Below, one piece after another: positions 1-9,811 of a stretch of 64,000 nt of DNA (its first letter is position 1; the number at the start of each line of letters is the position of its first letter). A program made the position numbers and the translations under genes. The DNA is from Treponema sp. (GTDB lineage: Bacteria > Spirochaetota > Spirochaetia > Treponematales > Treponemataceae): assembly GCA_016286535.1 (NCBI GenBank), contig JAEESZ010000002.1, forward strand, positions 1 to 64,000, read 5' to 3'. The notes below the pieces were generated by a model, which ran no database searches, was not told where the DNA came from, and was given only the letters and a program-made list of their open reading frames with translations.

Positions 1-9
1 TGTTTATAA

Positions 10-121
10 TTGCCAGTGGCCATAGTGGAGAGGTAATACCCGTTCCCATTCCGAACACGGAAGTCAAGCTCTCTTACGCCGATGATACTGCTCTTTAGCG
101 GGAAAGTAGGAAGCTGCTGGC
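10..121 (+). rRNA. rrf: 5S ribosomal RNA
   Basis: Sequence gccagtggccatagtggagaggtaatacccgttcccattccgaacacggaagtcaagct...gggaaagtaggaagctgctggc; the internal CCGAACACGGAAGT.AAGC core and the complementary ends are diagnostic of 5S rRNA. Confidence 0.93.
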
Positions 122-128
122 ATTTTTC

Positions 129-202
129 GGGCAGTTAGCTCAGCTGGTACGAGCGTCTGGTTTACACCCAGAATGTCGGGAGTTCGATCCTCTCACTGCC
201 CA
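129..202 (+). tRNA. tRNA-Val(TAC), copy 1
   Basis: Cloverleaf: acceptor GGGCAGT/ACTGCCC, anticodon stem TCTGG-TTTACAC-CCAGA (anticodon TAC), T-arm GGGAG-TTCGATC-CTCTC; CCA not encoded. Confidence 0.95.
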
Positions 203-206
203 CTCA

Positions 207-239
207 AAAGACTTGATGATAAATCAAGTCTTTTTTTTT
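207..239 (+). terminator. Rho-independent terminator after tRNA-Val copy 1
   Basis: AAAAGACTTGAT..ATCAAGTC followed by T9. Confidence 0.85.
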
Positions 240-262
240 GTTTAAAGCAAAATGTATGTTGT

Positions 263-376
263 GGATCGAACCGGCTCGATAAATCTCGCCTCAGCCGATT
301 ATGAGGAAAATCCTAAAATGGCCCGCCAGGGCAGCCCATTTTTTAACGGATTTCCGATTATCGGCAAGTTCGATCC
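263..376. repeat. Imperfect inverted-repeat element with T-arm-like ends, copy 1
   Basis: GGATCGAAC at the left end and GTTCGATCC at the right end; internal matches CGATAA, GGAAAATCC/GGATTTCC, AAAATGG/CCATTTT in order. Confidence 0.75.
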
Positions 377-391
377 TCTCACTGCCCACTC

Positions 392-424
392 AAAGACACC
401 TCAATATGGGGTGTCTTTTTTTTT
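392..424 (+). terminator. Rho-independent terminator after the tRNA-like tail, copy 1
   Basis: AAAGACACCTC-aatat-GGGGTGTCTTTTTTTTT. Confidence 0.8.
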
Positions 425-445
425 AATAAAATGTATAATCACTTC

Positions 446-1096
446 ATGTTTGATTATTTTTTTTTCGATCTGGATGGCACGCTAACTGATCCTGCAGAAG
501 GCATTACAAATTCCTTTATCTATGCATTAAAGTATTTTGGGCTGCCTCTTCCGGATTATCAAACTTTATGTACTTTTATTGGTCCGCCCTTACCAGATAC
601 TTTCAAAAATGAATTTCATTTTAATGACGAAGAAACTAATCTCGCAGTACAAAAATACAGGGAATATTTTTCGCAAAAAGGTTTATTCGAAAATAAAATT
701 TACCCGGGAATAAAAAGCCTTCTTGAAAAATTAAAGGAAGAAGGAAAAACTTTAATTGTTGCAACTTCCAAGCCGGAAGAATACTCTAAAAAAATCCTTG
801 AACATTTTGACCTTGCATCATATTTTGATTTAATCTGCGGAAGCCTTATGGATGAAAGCCGCTCAAAAAAAGAAGAAGTTATTTCTTATGCAATTTCCTC
901 TTCCTCCATTACAGATTTAAGAAAGGTCTTAATGATTGGAGACAGAAAATATGATATTCTTGGAGCTCATGCAAACAATATAAAAGCCTGCGGAGTTTTA
1001 TACGGATACGGAAAAAGGTCTGAGTTTATAGAAAGTAAGGCTGATTATATTTGTGAAAATATTTCCCATCTTGAAGAACTTTGTCTGAAAAATTAA
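446..1096 (+). CDS. HAD family hydrolase (phosphoglycolate phosphatase-like)
   Basis: ORF 431..1096; FFFDLDGTLTDPAEGITNS motif I and MIGDRKYDILGAHANNI motif IV of the HAD superfamily. ATG at 446 (MFDYFFFDLDG) is preferred to 431. Confidence 0.85.
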   Translation: MFDYFFFDLDGTLTDPAEGITNSFIYALKYFGLPLPDYQTLCTFIGPPLPDTFKNEFHFNDEETNLAVQKYREYFSQKGLFENKIYPGIKSLLEKLKEEGKTLIVATSKPEEYSKKILEHFDLASYFDLICGSLMDESRSKKEEVISYAISSSSITDLRKVLMIGDRKYDILGAHANNIKACGVLYGYGKRSEFIESKADYICENISHLEELCLKN

Positions 1097-1108
1097 ACAG
1101 GAGTTAAT

Positions 1109-1708
1109 ATGTTATTTATTTTTGATATGGGAGGTGTTGTAACCTCTACTTTTAAAATGGACTTGATTTATAAGGAATTAGGAATTGATAAGGAAACCTT
1201 CTTTAAAATCTGTAATCATAAGTGTAAGGCTGCAAAAAAAGATTTATGGGATGCTTTAGAAAAAGAAAATATTGATGCTGCAACTTTCTGGAAGCTTTTT
1301 AATAAAAGAGGAAAAAAATATAATATCATTCCTGCCCGGTATAATCTCTTCCGGCTTTTCTTTCATCCTGTCTTAAATGAAAATACTGTTGCTTTAATAA
1401 AAGAGCTTAGAAAGAAACACAGAGTAGTATGCGGAACAAATACAAATCAAAGCCATTGGGAAAATCATCTGGAAAGGGGAGATTATTCTTATTTTGATCA
1501 GACCTATGCTTCTAATAAAATTGGTATTTCAAAACCTGATCCTGATTTTTATAAGGCTATTATGAAAGCCGAAGGATATGAAGCTTCTGATACTTTTTTT
1601 ACAGATGATAAAATAGAAAATATTGAAAGTGCCAGGGCTCTGGGAATTAATGCTGTTCAATTTACAAGTGCAGAAGATTTGTATACCCTCTGGCATAAAT
1701 ATTGTTAA
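1109..1708 (+). CDS. HAD-IA family hydrolase (YihX-like)
   Basis: MLFIFDMGGVV start, ISKPDPDFY, FFTDDKIENIESARALGI motifs. Confidence 0.82.
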   Translation: MLFIFDMGGVVTSTFKMDLIYKELGIDKETFFKICNHKCKAAKKDLWDALEKENIDAATFWKLFNKRGKKYNIIPARYNLFRLFFHPVLNENTVALIKELRKKHRVVCGTNTNQSHWENHLERGDYSYFDQTYASNKIGISKPDPDFYKAIMKAEGYEASDTFFTDDKIENIESARALGINAVQFTSAEDLYTLWHKYC

Positions 1709-1742
1709 TGATTAAATTTTAAAATTTTGATAAGATTTACAT

Positions 1743-3038
1743 ATGAGTTCAAATAATTTTCCAAGAGTATTTTTAAATAAAAATGAAGAAAAAGAAGTAC
1801 TGCAGGGATTTCCCTGGGTATTTGATAACGAAATTTCACATTTAAAGTATAGAAACGAAGAAGGCGGTGAATGGAAAACTGATTCCTTAAAAGATGCCGC
1901 TGTTGAAAACGGTTCACTTGTTGAAGTTTATACAAAAGCCGGCGGTTATTTAGGTTGTGGAATTTTAAATAAAAATTCAAAAATCACAGTTCGAATTATT
2001 GAAAGAATGCATGCTGACCAGTTTGAACAGAATAAAAATCAGATTATTGAAGAAAAAATTCAAAATGCCTGTGATTTAAGGGCGCTTTATTATTCTGCAG
2101 ATGATTCTTACAGACTGATTTTTGGTGAAGCAGATTTGATTCCAGGTCTTATTTGTGAACGTTTTTGTGACCAGGAAAAACATGTCTATCTGATTATCCA
2201 GTTCCTTTCTATGAGCTGTAATGTATTTAGAAAAGAAATCCTCGAGTCTCTTATAAAAATATGCAAACCTTATCAGATTTATGAACGATCAGATTCTTCT
2301 GCAAGAGAAAAGGAAGGACTTCCTGCAGTTGACGGCTGGCTTGATTTATACAGTCAGGATTTTTCTATAAACGAAAATTCTAAGGACTCAGGTCTTATAA
2401 CAATTGTAGAAAATGGAATTAAATTAAATGTCGATTTAATTAACGGTCAGAAAACCGGTTACTTCCTTGATCAGAAGTTTAACAGACTTGCGGCAGCAGC
2501 TTTCTGTAAGGGAAAGAAGGTTCTGGATACCTTTACTCATACAGGAGCCTTTGGTCTTAATGCTTTTAAAGCAGGAGCTAAAGAAGTAACTTCAGTTGAT
2601 ATTTCTTCTGAAGCTGTAGAAATGGTAAATAAAAACATTAAATCAAACAAAGCCGAAAAAGTAATGAAGGCTGTTTGTGCCGATGTTTTTGACCTGCTAA
2701 AGGAATATGAGCAGAAAGAAGAAAAATTTGATGTCATCATCCTTGATCCTCCAGCCTTTACAAAATCTGCCAAAATGATTCAAAAAGCCTATGGCGGTTA
2801 TAAAGAAATCAACCTTAGGGCAATGCGATTGTTAAATAAAGGTGGAATTTTGATTACCTGTTCCTGTTCATATTTTATGGAAACAAATATGTTCTGTGAT
2901 ATGATTATGCATGCAGCAATGGACAGTCATAAACAGGTTCAGATTCTTGAAAAAAGAGGGGCAGGACCAGATCATCCGGTATTACTCGGATACCCTAAAT
3001 CTGAATACTTAAAATGTATTATTTGTAAAGTAAATTAG
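1743..3038 (+). CDS. rlmI: Class I SAM-dependent rRNA methyltransferase (RlmI-like)
   Basis: N-terminal PUA-like region; GQKTGYFLDQKFNR, VLDTFTHTGAFGLNAFKAGA, DVIILDPPAFTKS motifs. Confidence 0.85.
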   Translation: MSSNNFPRVFLNKNEEKEVLQGFPWVFDNEISHLKYRNEEGGEWKTDSLKDAAVENGSLVEVYTKAGGYLGCGILNKNSKITVRIIERMHADQFEQNKNQIIEEKIQNACDLRALYYSADDSYRLIFGEADLIPGLICERFCDQEKHVYLIIQFLSMSCNVFRKEILESLIKICKPYQIYERSDSSAREKEGLPAVDGWLDLYSQDFSINENSKDSGLITIVENGIKLNVDLINGQKTGYFLDQKFNRLAAAAFCKGKKVLDTFTHTGAFGLNAFKAGAKEVTSVDISSEAVEMVNKNIKSNKAEKVMKAVCADVFDLLKEYEQKEEKFDVIILDPPAFTKSAKMIQKAYGGYKEINLRAMRLLNKGGILITCSCSYFMETNMFCDMIMHAAMDSHKQVQILEKRGAGPDHPVLLGYPKSEYLKCIICKVN

Positions 3039-3041
3039 TAT

Positions 3042-3980
3042 ATGGAAGAAAAAAAATACAATTGTCTGGTAGTTTTGGGACCTACTGCGGTGGGAAAAAC
3101 TGCAATTGGAGTAGCTCTTGCTGCTCATTATGATGGTGAAATTATCTCTGCAGATTCAAGACAAACCTACAGGCATCTTGATATTGGAACTGGTAAAGAT
3201 TTAAAGGATTATATTATAGATGGAAGGCAAATCCCATATCATCTGATTGATGTGGTAGATTTACCTGAAGAGTATAATGTTTACCAGTATCAGCTGGATT
3301 TTTATAAAGCTTTTGAAGACATAAGCGGGCGAAAAAAACTTCCTCTTGTGGTAGGTGGAACCGGAATGTATCTGGATTCTATTGTCCGTAATTATGATTT
3401 TGTAATGCTTGAAGAAAACCGGGAACTTCACGAGGAACTGGAAGCTTCTTCTTTAGAAGAACTTGTTGAAAGATTATTAAAGCTCCAGCCCGAAATCCAT
3501 CAGAAATCAGATTTACTTGAAAAGGATAGGGTAATTAAGGCAATTGAAATTATAGAAGCAAAAAAACGCGGCTTAAACTGTACGAATCTAAAAAGACCTG
3601 ATATAAGACCTTTTATCATTGGAACTACCCTTGACCGGCATGTTTTGTGGGATAATATTTCAAGAAGATTAAAAGAAAGGCTTGATGAAGGTATGCTTGA
3701 TGAAGTTCAGCAGGTTCATGAAAGCGGAATCTCCTGGGAAAGACTCGAAAAATTAGGTCTTGAATACCGCTTCTGCTCTCTGTATTTGCAGAATAAAATA
3801 GAAAGTAAAGATGTACTTTTTGAAAAACTTTTTATTGCAATAAGGCAGTTTGCAAAACGTCAGGAAACCTGGTTTCGTTTTATGGAAAAGAATGGCGTAG
3901 AAATTCACTGGCTTAAAAAAACAACAGATAAAAAAGAACGAATAGAAGAAGCAATTTCTTTAATTGATTCCTGCAAATAA
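3042..3980 (+). CDS. miaA: tRNA dimethylallyltransferase
   Basis: VVLGPTAVGKTAIGVALA P-loop, ISADSRQTYRHLDIGTGK, GGTGMYLDSIV motifs. Confidence 0.95.
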   Translation: MEEKKYNCLVVLGPTAVGKTAIGVALAAHYDGEIISADSRQTYRHLDIGTGKDLKDYIIDGRQIPYHLIDVVDLPEEYNVYQYQLDFYKAFEDISGRKKLPLVVGGTGMYLDSIVRNYDFVMLEENRELHEELEASSLEELVERLLKLQPEIHQKSDLLEKDRVIKAIEIIEAKKRGLNCTNLKRPDIRPFIIGTTLDRHVLWDNISRRLKERLDEGMLDEVQQVHESGISWERLEKLGLEYRFCSLYLQNKIESKDVLFEKLFIAIRQFAKRQETWFRFMEKNGVEIHWLKKTTDKKERIEEAISLIDSCK

Positions 3981-4012
3981 AAAAAAAAGTGCTCCTCCCA
4001 CGAAGCACTTTT
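3981..4012. terminator. Bidirectional hairpin terminator
   Basis: AAAAGTGCT...AGCACTTTT between convergent genes. Confidence 0.8.
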
Positions 4013-4038
4013 ATGATATTTTATAAATAAAAATTTAA

Positions 4039-4251
4039 TTATGCACCAATAGCAACTTTTTCTTTAATTTCGGTCAAATAGCCGGTTCTTAAACAGCTGT
4101 CGAAAAGTTCTTTGCTGATATAATCTGTTTTAATATCGTTATAACCATCCATGTCGCGAACAATTTTTACTACAAAACCGTCCTCAAGTTCGCGAAGTAT
4201 AGTCATATAATCAGTATTCTTTCCTATGCTTTTAAGTGTGTAACTTTTCAT
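4039..4251 (-). CDS. Small hypothetical protein (~70 aa)
   Basis: ORF 4039..4266; MKSYTLKSIGKNTDYMTILRELEDGFVVKI; flanked by a terminator downstream; internal ATG preferred. Confidence 0.6.
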   Translation of the reverse strand: MKSYTLKSIGKNTDYMTILRELEDGFVVKIVRDMDGYNDIKTDYISKELFDSCLRTGYLTEIKEKVAIGA

Positions 4252-4312
4252 AATTTTTACCCCCATTAAAATTAATGTTACTCTAATTTAATTTTCGGAT
4301 ATAATTAAAAAT

Positions 4313-5116
4313 ATGTTAGAAAAAAAATCTAAAATTTTTTGCGATGCACATTTTCATCTCTACGATTTTTTTCAAAAAGGAATTGAAGATCCATTTTTAT
4401 CTTCAGCTGATATTTCTTATTATTCACTTTCTACAGCAATCGGGCATAGTCAATGGGAAAGTCAAAAGGCAATAATTTCGAATTTAAAAATTGATAAGAA
4501 AATCAAAACTTCCTTTGGTATTCATCCTTTATATATAAGCAGACTAAATTATAAAGAAGAACTATTGTATTTAGAAAAGCTTTGCTCCAATAATGAAATA
4601 GCAGCAATTGGTGAGGCAGGCTTTGATTTTTTTAATAAAGAAGAAAGAGTAAATGAAGGGCTGCAAAAAGAAGTCTTTGAAAGTCAGCTGGAACTTGCTG
4701 TAAAGTATCACTTACCCCTGATAATACACTGCCGTAAAGCAAATGATTATTTATTTAATTATATGAATCAGTTTAAGCTTCTTCCTGAACTTTTATTTCA
4801 TTCTTTTATGGGAAATTCGATTGAGGCTGGGAAATTCTTAAAAAAGCTGCCCCAGGCTTTCTTTTCTTTTGGAAAACAAATAGCAAATAATAATAAAAAG
4901 GTTATAGACTGTGTAAAAAATCTGCCCCTTGAAAATCTCTTATGCGAAACGGATGCTCCCTTTCAATACCTTAAAAACGAAAGCCTTACTTTTCCTTCCA
5001 GTATAGAAGATGTATATAAAATGTTTATACAAGAGAGGAAAGAGGATGAATATAAAATATACAGGCAGCTTTTTATGAATTATTGCAAATTACTTAATAT
5101 TTCAAATATTTTATAG
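4313..5116 (+). CDS. TatD family hydrolase
   Basis: DAHFHLYD, SFGIHPLYISR, AIGEAGFDF, LIIHCRKA, LLCETDAPF metal-site motifs. Confidence 0.88.
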   Translation: MLEKKSKIFCDAHFHLYDFFQKGIEDPFLSSADISYYSLSTAIGHSQWESQKAIISNLKIDKKIKTSFGIHPLYISRLNYKEELLYLEKLCSNNEIAAIGEAGFDFFNKEERVNEGLQKEVFESQLELAVKYHLPLIIHCRKANDYLFNYMNQFKLLPELLFHSFMGNSIEAGKFLKKLPQAFFSFGKQIANNNKKVIDCVKNLPLENLLCETDAPFQYLKNESLTFPSSIEDVYKMFIQERKEDEYKIYRQLFMNYCKLLNISNIL

Positions 5117-5148
5117 GCACTTTCTCTTTTTTTTAGTATATTAAAATT

Positions 5149-6888
5149 ATGAATACAAAAACTAATAATTTATTTAAGACATTTAAAATTACTGCCTATA
5201 TTCAGGTTTGCGCAGCAATACTTTTTACCTTATTTTCTGTAAGTTTTCATGCAGATATTTCACTTCTTGCTTTTCCTCTTTGCCTTGTCTACACAGGAAT
5301 ATATGTATATTTTACAATTATAAAGCTAGTAAAAGAAACAAACGGTAAATATTTTATAACTGTTGAAAAATTAAATTCCTATTTACCATATTTGTTTTTA
5401 GTTGCCTTTATTATCAGAAGAGCAGGGGATAATGGTACAATCTTTGCCTACGATTTAATAACCGTATTCTTATGGATTATTGTCTTTGTTACCACCATCA
5501 TTCTTACAAGAACCCAGAACGAAAAAAAGGCTGATGCACTGACAGAAAACTGGGCTGTAAAACCTTCTTTCAAAAAACCAAAAGGAAAATTCCGTGTTAT
5601 ATGGGAAATTTTTGACTGGCTTGATGCTATTGTCTGGGCTTTGTTTACAGTAATGCTGGTTCAGATTTTTATTTTCCAGCTTTATACAATTCCTTCTGAA
5701 TCTATGGTTCCAACCTTCCTTATTAAAGACAAGGTTGCCGTTTCTAAGTTTGACTGCGGTCCAAAATTCCCTCTTACAGATATTGGACTTCCAGACTTCA
5801 GAAAGTATAAAAGGGGAGATACCATTGTTTTAAGAAATCCCCACTACACAATAGACAGAAAATCGGAAGTAAAAAGCGTTACTTCCCAGTTAATTTATAT
5901 GCTTACCCTTATGCAGGTAAACATTAATCGCGATGAAGATGGCCAGCCTAAGGCAGATCCTCTTGTAAAACGCATCTGCGGCCTTCCGGGTGAGCAGCTT
6001 GTAATGCAGGACGGCGTTTTATATACACGTACAGCTTCTTCTGATGAATGGACCCCTTCTCAAATGGATGAGAAGTATGCAAGCTGGAATCTTAATACCT
6101 TAAATCAGAATATTAAGTCAAAGGTTCAGCGTATTCCATTAAGTCAGGATGATTATCAGACTTTACTTTCATTTGAAGAGGAAAGAAGAAACTATGATTT
6201 ACCTGCTGCTAAAGTTCAGGCAAAATTATTAACAGATAAAATGAAAACTTTTGTCTCTGCAAACGATAAGAGCAGCCTTTTTACTCCTCCATCTTTGTTA
6301 ATGTACGAATTCTTTGATTTAAATAATATTCAGGATCTTACTAGAAGAATTATGACACAGAAGGGTGGAATTGAATGGTTTGAAGAATTTGTAAACTCTG
6401 CCTTCGATAACTTAAACAGCAGCAAAGATATTTATACTGAATCAAATTATAAATTAAACGCAATGGCTAAAATCTGCTTTGCTAATTTAAGCTGCCGTTA
6501 TGCACAGTTAATTCGTGATAATGTTTCTGCTGCAAACTGGGCAAGCGATTCAATCCTTTCAGAAAATATTAAACTTGCTCAAAAACTTGTATGGTATGTT
6601 CAGATGATTCTTGACAGCAGAAATATGCCGGTTTTCCCAGCCTGTGACAGCAATGGAAATCCACAATATATACCATCTGATTCATATTTTATGATGGGAG
6701 ATAATCGTTTTAATTCTCTTGATTTAAGACACAGTAATGATTATTTTCTTAAGACTTTGACAGGACAGGATTCAAACAGCTTTACTTATATGTCTATTAT
6801 GAATCCTCAGTATATAAACAAGAAATATATAATAGGCAAGCCAGTTTTCAGATTCTGGCCTGCCTCTAGAATGGCTCGAATAAGATAA
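5149..6888 (+). CDS. lepB: Signal peptidase I, enlarged (579 aa)
   Basis: Box motifs IPSESMVPTFLIKD (Ser), GDTIVLRNP, DPLVKRICGLPGE (Lys), DSYFMMGDNRFNSLDLR (box E); extra N-terminal TM region and long insert between boxes D and E. Confidence 0.9.
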   Translation: MNTKTNNLFKTFKITAYIQVCAAILFTLFSVSFHADISLLAFPLCLVYTGIYVYFTIIKLVKETNGKYFITVEKLNSYLPYLFLVAFIIRRAGDNGTIFAYDLITVFLWIIVFVTTIILTRTQNEKKADALTENWAVKPSFKKPKGKFRVIWEIFDWLDAIVWALFTVMLVQIFIFQLYTIPSESMVPTFLIKDKVAVSKFDCGPKFPLTDIGLPDFRKYKRGDTIVLRNPHYTIDRKSEVKSVTSQLIYMLTLMQVNINRDEDGQPKADPLVKRICGLPGEQLVMQDGVLYTRTASSDEWTPSQMDEKYASWNLNTLNQNIKSKVQRIPLSQDDYQTLLSFEEERRNYDLPAAKVQAKLLTDKMKTFVSANDKSSLFTPPSLLMYEFFDLNNIQDLTRRIMTQKGGIEWFEEFVNSAFDNLNSSKDIYTESNYKLNAMAKICFANLSCRYAQLIRDNVSAANWASDSILSENIKLAQKLVWYVQMILDSRNMPVFPACDSNGNPQYIPSDSYFMMGDNRFNSLDLRHSNDYFLKTLTGQDSNSFTYMSIMNPQYINKKYIIGKPVFRFWPASRMARIR

Positions 6889-6896
6889 CTTAAATC

Positions 6897-9716
6897 TTAT
6901 CTTCCACAACAGTTTTTATACTTTTTACCACTTCCGCAAGGGCATGGATCATTTCTTCCAACCTTAGGAAGTGTTCTTCTTACTGTAATGTTGTCACCCT
7001 GTGAGCGCTGATTTGTTGCACTGTTCATTGCAGTTCTTCTTGCAGCGTTTGCATTGAAAGAAGACTGAGCTGATCTTTGAGCTTCGTTCTGTGCAACCTG
7101 AGAAGAAATTGACTGTGCCTCGTTGTGCTGTGCATTCATATTCTGCTGCTGGGCTTCAAGCATTTTTCTTCTCTGTTCTGCTGCTTCCGGAGAAAGCTGG
7201 ATTCTTACCTTAAATACTCTGCTCATTACAGTATTTCTGATTGTTCCAAGCATTTCATCAAAGATATTAAAGCCTTCAATCTTGTATTCTGTAAGAGGAT
7301 TCTTTGAACCATAAGAACGGAGGGCAACTGCTTCTCTTAAACCTTCAAGAGTTTCAAGCTGGTCAAGCCATTTTCTATCAATAATCTGAATGTACTGATA
7401 GCGGATGAACATATTTAACTGTTCTTTTCCTGCAAGAGCTTCTTTCTGAGTAATATCATTCTGCAGGGCTGCGATAACGCCGTCTTTTGTAAGCTGTTCT
7501 TTTGGAAGCATAAAACCAAAATTGTTTTTAATTTCTTCTTCCAGCTGAATAAGGGCAGAATTATCTTTTCTATGTTTTGCATTCTGTTCATATTCTGCAA
7601 AAATATCTTCTACAGTTTCAATTGCATTATTAAGAACACGTGTGCTTAAGTTTTCATCAGCAAGAATCTGGTCTCGCTGTTCGTAAATTACAGTTCTCTG
7701 TTCGTTTAATACATCATCATAATCAAGCAGATGTTTACGAATCTCAAAGTTTCTGTCTTCAACTTTCTGCTGAGCTTTTTCTATACCCTTGTTAAGCCAT
7801 GGGTGATCAATTGGTTCGCCTGGCTGCATACCAATGCGCTGCATCATCTGCTTCATTCTGTCGCCACCGAATAAGCGCATTAAGTCATCATCCATAGAGA
7901 TGTAGAATTTAGATCTTCCAGGGTCTCCCTGACGACCGGAACGTCCTCTTAACTGATTGTCAATTCGTCTTGATTCGTGTCGTTCTGTACCAATTACATA
8001 AAGACCACCGGCATTTTTAACTTCTTCGTAATCTTTCTTCCAGTTTTCCTTTTCAATTGCAAGGGCTTCTTTATACTGTTCCGGACTTGCATTTGTTCCG
8101 CAGCGTTTTAATGCCCTGAATTCTGGAGAACCGCCAAGTTTAATATCGGTACCACGACCAGCCATGTTTGTAGCAATTGTTACAGCGCCTTTACTACCGG
8201 CTTCTGCAATAATTAAAGCTTCTCTTGCATGGTTTTTGGCATTTAATACTTCGTGTCTGATTCCTTTTCTTGTCAAAAGGTTTGAAAGTAATTCTGATTT
8301 TTCAACCGAAATTGTACCAACAAGAACAGGCTGTCCTTTTTCGTGTGCAGCCTGAATTTCTTTTGCAATGGCTTCCCATTTGTCTTTTTCGTTCAGATAA
8401 ACTTCATCATTTTCATCTTTTCGGGCAACAGGAAGATTTGTTGGAATAGCAACAACGTCGAGGCCGTAAATCTTATTGAATTCGACAGCTTCGGTTGCGG
8501 CTGTACCAGTCATACCTGAAAGTTTATTATACATTCTGAAGAAGTTCTGGAAGGTGATTGTTGCCATTGTACGGTTTCTTTGGGCAATTCTGATGTGCTC
8601 TTTTGCTTCAATAGCCTGATGTAAACCATCTGAATAACGGCGGCCTTCAAGTACACGACCTGTAAACTCATCAATAATTTCTACTTTTCCGTCTCTTACA
8701 AGGTAATCAACATCATTGTGGAAAAGGAGGTGAGCTCTTAAAGCCTGTGTAAAATAATGTGCATATTCAAAGTTTTCTTCATCAACAAGATTTCCTCGGA
8801 TAAGATTATGCTTTTTAAGGATTGCATCAATATGATTCATACCCTTATCTGTAAAGGAAATTCTCTTTGATTTTTCATCAACAGTATAATCTCCTTCGAT
8901 TGCGGCTCTTTCTTCCGGAGTCATAAAAGATTCATCTGGATATTCGCCGGTTTTAGGATCTTTTTCAACTTCCTTTAATTCATCAACATATTTGTCAACT
9001 TCATGATATTTATAAGTATCATCTTCTCCGGCACCGGAAATAATAAGAGGAGTTCTTGCTTCATCAATTAAGATAGAGTCAATTTCGTCGACAATACAAT
9101 AATTGAAACCTCTCTGAACCTTGTCTTTAAGGTCAATTTTCATGTTATCGCGAAGATAGTCAAAACCAAATTCGTTATTTGTACCGTAAGTAATATCACA
9201 GTTATAGGCAGCCTTTCTGGCTTCGTTATCCATGCTGGAAAGAATTGCGCCAACTGTACAGCCCAGATATTCAAAAACAGGGCGCATTGTGTTTGCGTCA
9301 CGTTCTGCCAGGTAGTCGTTTACAGTTACAACATGAACACCTTTACCTGTAAGGGAGTTCAAATATGAAGGGGCTACAGCAACCAGAGTTTTACCTTCAC
9401 CGGTTTTCATTTCTGTAATTTTACCCTGATGCAGGTTTATAGAACCCATAACCTGAACATCATAAGCTCTTTCGCCTCTTACACGGAAAGCTGCTTCTCT
9501 ACAAAGCGCAAAGGCCTCCGGGAGAATATCATCTAAGCTTTCGCCTTTTGAAAGTCTCTCTTTAAATATTTTTGTCTGTTCCGGGAATTCTTCTGCTTTT
9601 AAGGATTTTGCCCAGGCTTCTTTTTCGTTTACTTTAGCTAAAATGGGTTTTAATGCTTTTACATCGCGGTCATTTTGTGTGCCAAAAATTGCAGTTAAAA
9701 TTTTGTCAATAATCAT
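6897..9716 (-). CDS. secA: Preprotein translocase subunit SecA
   Basis: [53 protein letters not shown]-terminal [20 protein letters not shown] zinc motif. Confidence 0.97.
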   Translation of the reverse strand: MIIDKILTAIFGTQNDRDVKALKPILAKVNEKEAWAKSLKAEEFPEQTKIFKERLSKGESLDDILPEAFALCREAAFRVRGERAYDVQVMGSINLHQGKITEMKTGEGKTLVAVAPSYLNSLTGKGVHVVTVNDYLAERDANTMRPVFEYLGCTVGAILSSMDNEARKAAYNCDITYGTNNEFGFDYLRDNMKIDLKDKVQRGFNYCIVDEIDSILIDEARTPLIISGAGEDDTYKYHEVDKYVDELKEVEKDPKTGEYPDESFMTPEERAAIEGDYTVDEKSKRISFTDKGMNHIDAILKKHNLIRGNLVDEENFEYAHYFTQALRAHLLFHNDVDYLVRDGKVEIIDEFTGRVLEGRRYSDGLHQAIEAKEHIRIAQRNRTMATITFQNFFRMYNKLSGMTGTAATEAVEFNKIYGLDVVAIPTNLPVARKDENDEVYLNEKDKWEAIAKEIQAAHEKGQPVLVGTISVEKSELLSNLLTRKGIRHEVLNAKNHAREALIIAEAGSKGAVTIATNMAGRGTDIKLGGSPEFRALKRCGTNASPEQYKEALAIEKENWKKDYEEVKNAGGLYVIGTERHESRRIDNQLRGRSGRQGDPGRSKFYISMDDDLMRLFGGDRMKQMMQRIGMQPGEPIDHPWLNKGIEKAQQKVEDRNFEIRKHLLDYDDVLNEQRTVIYEQRDQILADENLSTRVLNNAIETVEDIFAEYEQNAKHRKDNSALIQLEEEIKNNFGFMLPKEQLTKDGVIAALQNDITQKEALAGKEQLNMFIRYQYIQIIDRKWLDQLETLEGLREAVALRSYGSKNPLTEYKIEGFNIFDEMLGTIRNTVMSRVFKVRIQLSPEAAEQRRKMLEAQQQNMNAQHNEAQSISSQVAQNEAQRSAQSSFNANAARRTAMNSATNQRSQGDNITVRRTLPKVGRNDPCPCGSGKKYKNCCGR

Positions 9717-9811
9717 CTTTTTTTCCTTATAAATATATAATAATATAAAATCTATAAAATTTCCATATTAATTGACAAGGGAAAATTGAACATTTAAACT
9801 GTAGGTTAATT

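Noticed and set aside
263-376. Sigma-28-like GCCGATAA string on the minus strand of the tRNA-cassette element
   Set aside because: No TAAA box at the right spacing upstream; more simply explained as part of the inverted repeat.
252-485. 77-aa ORF across the inverted-repeat element (and 24749..25039 at copy 2)
   Set aside because: They lie in structured tRNA-like repeat sequence with terminators inside the frame; the two copies are read in different frames.
1705-1980. 91-aa antisense ORF over rlmI and other short antisense ORFs in secA, clpX, fliD, smc
   Set aside because: Fully contained opposite strong CDSs, no RBS or recognisable domain; by-products of AT-rich codon bias.
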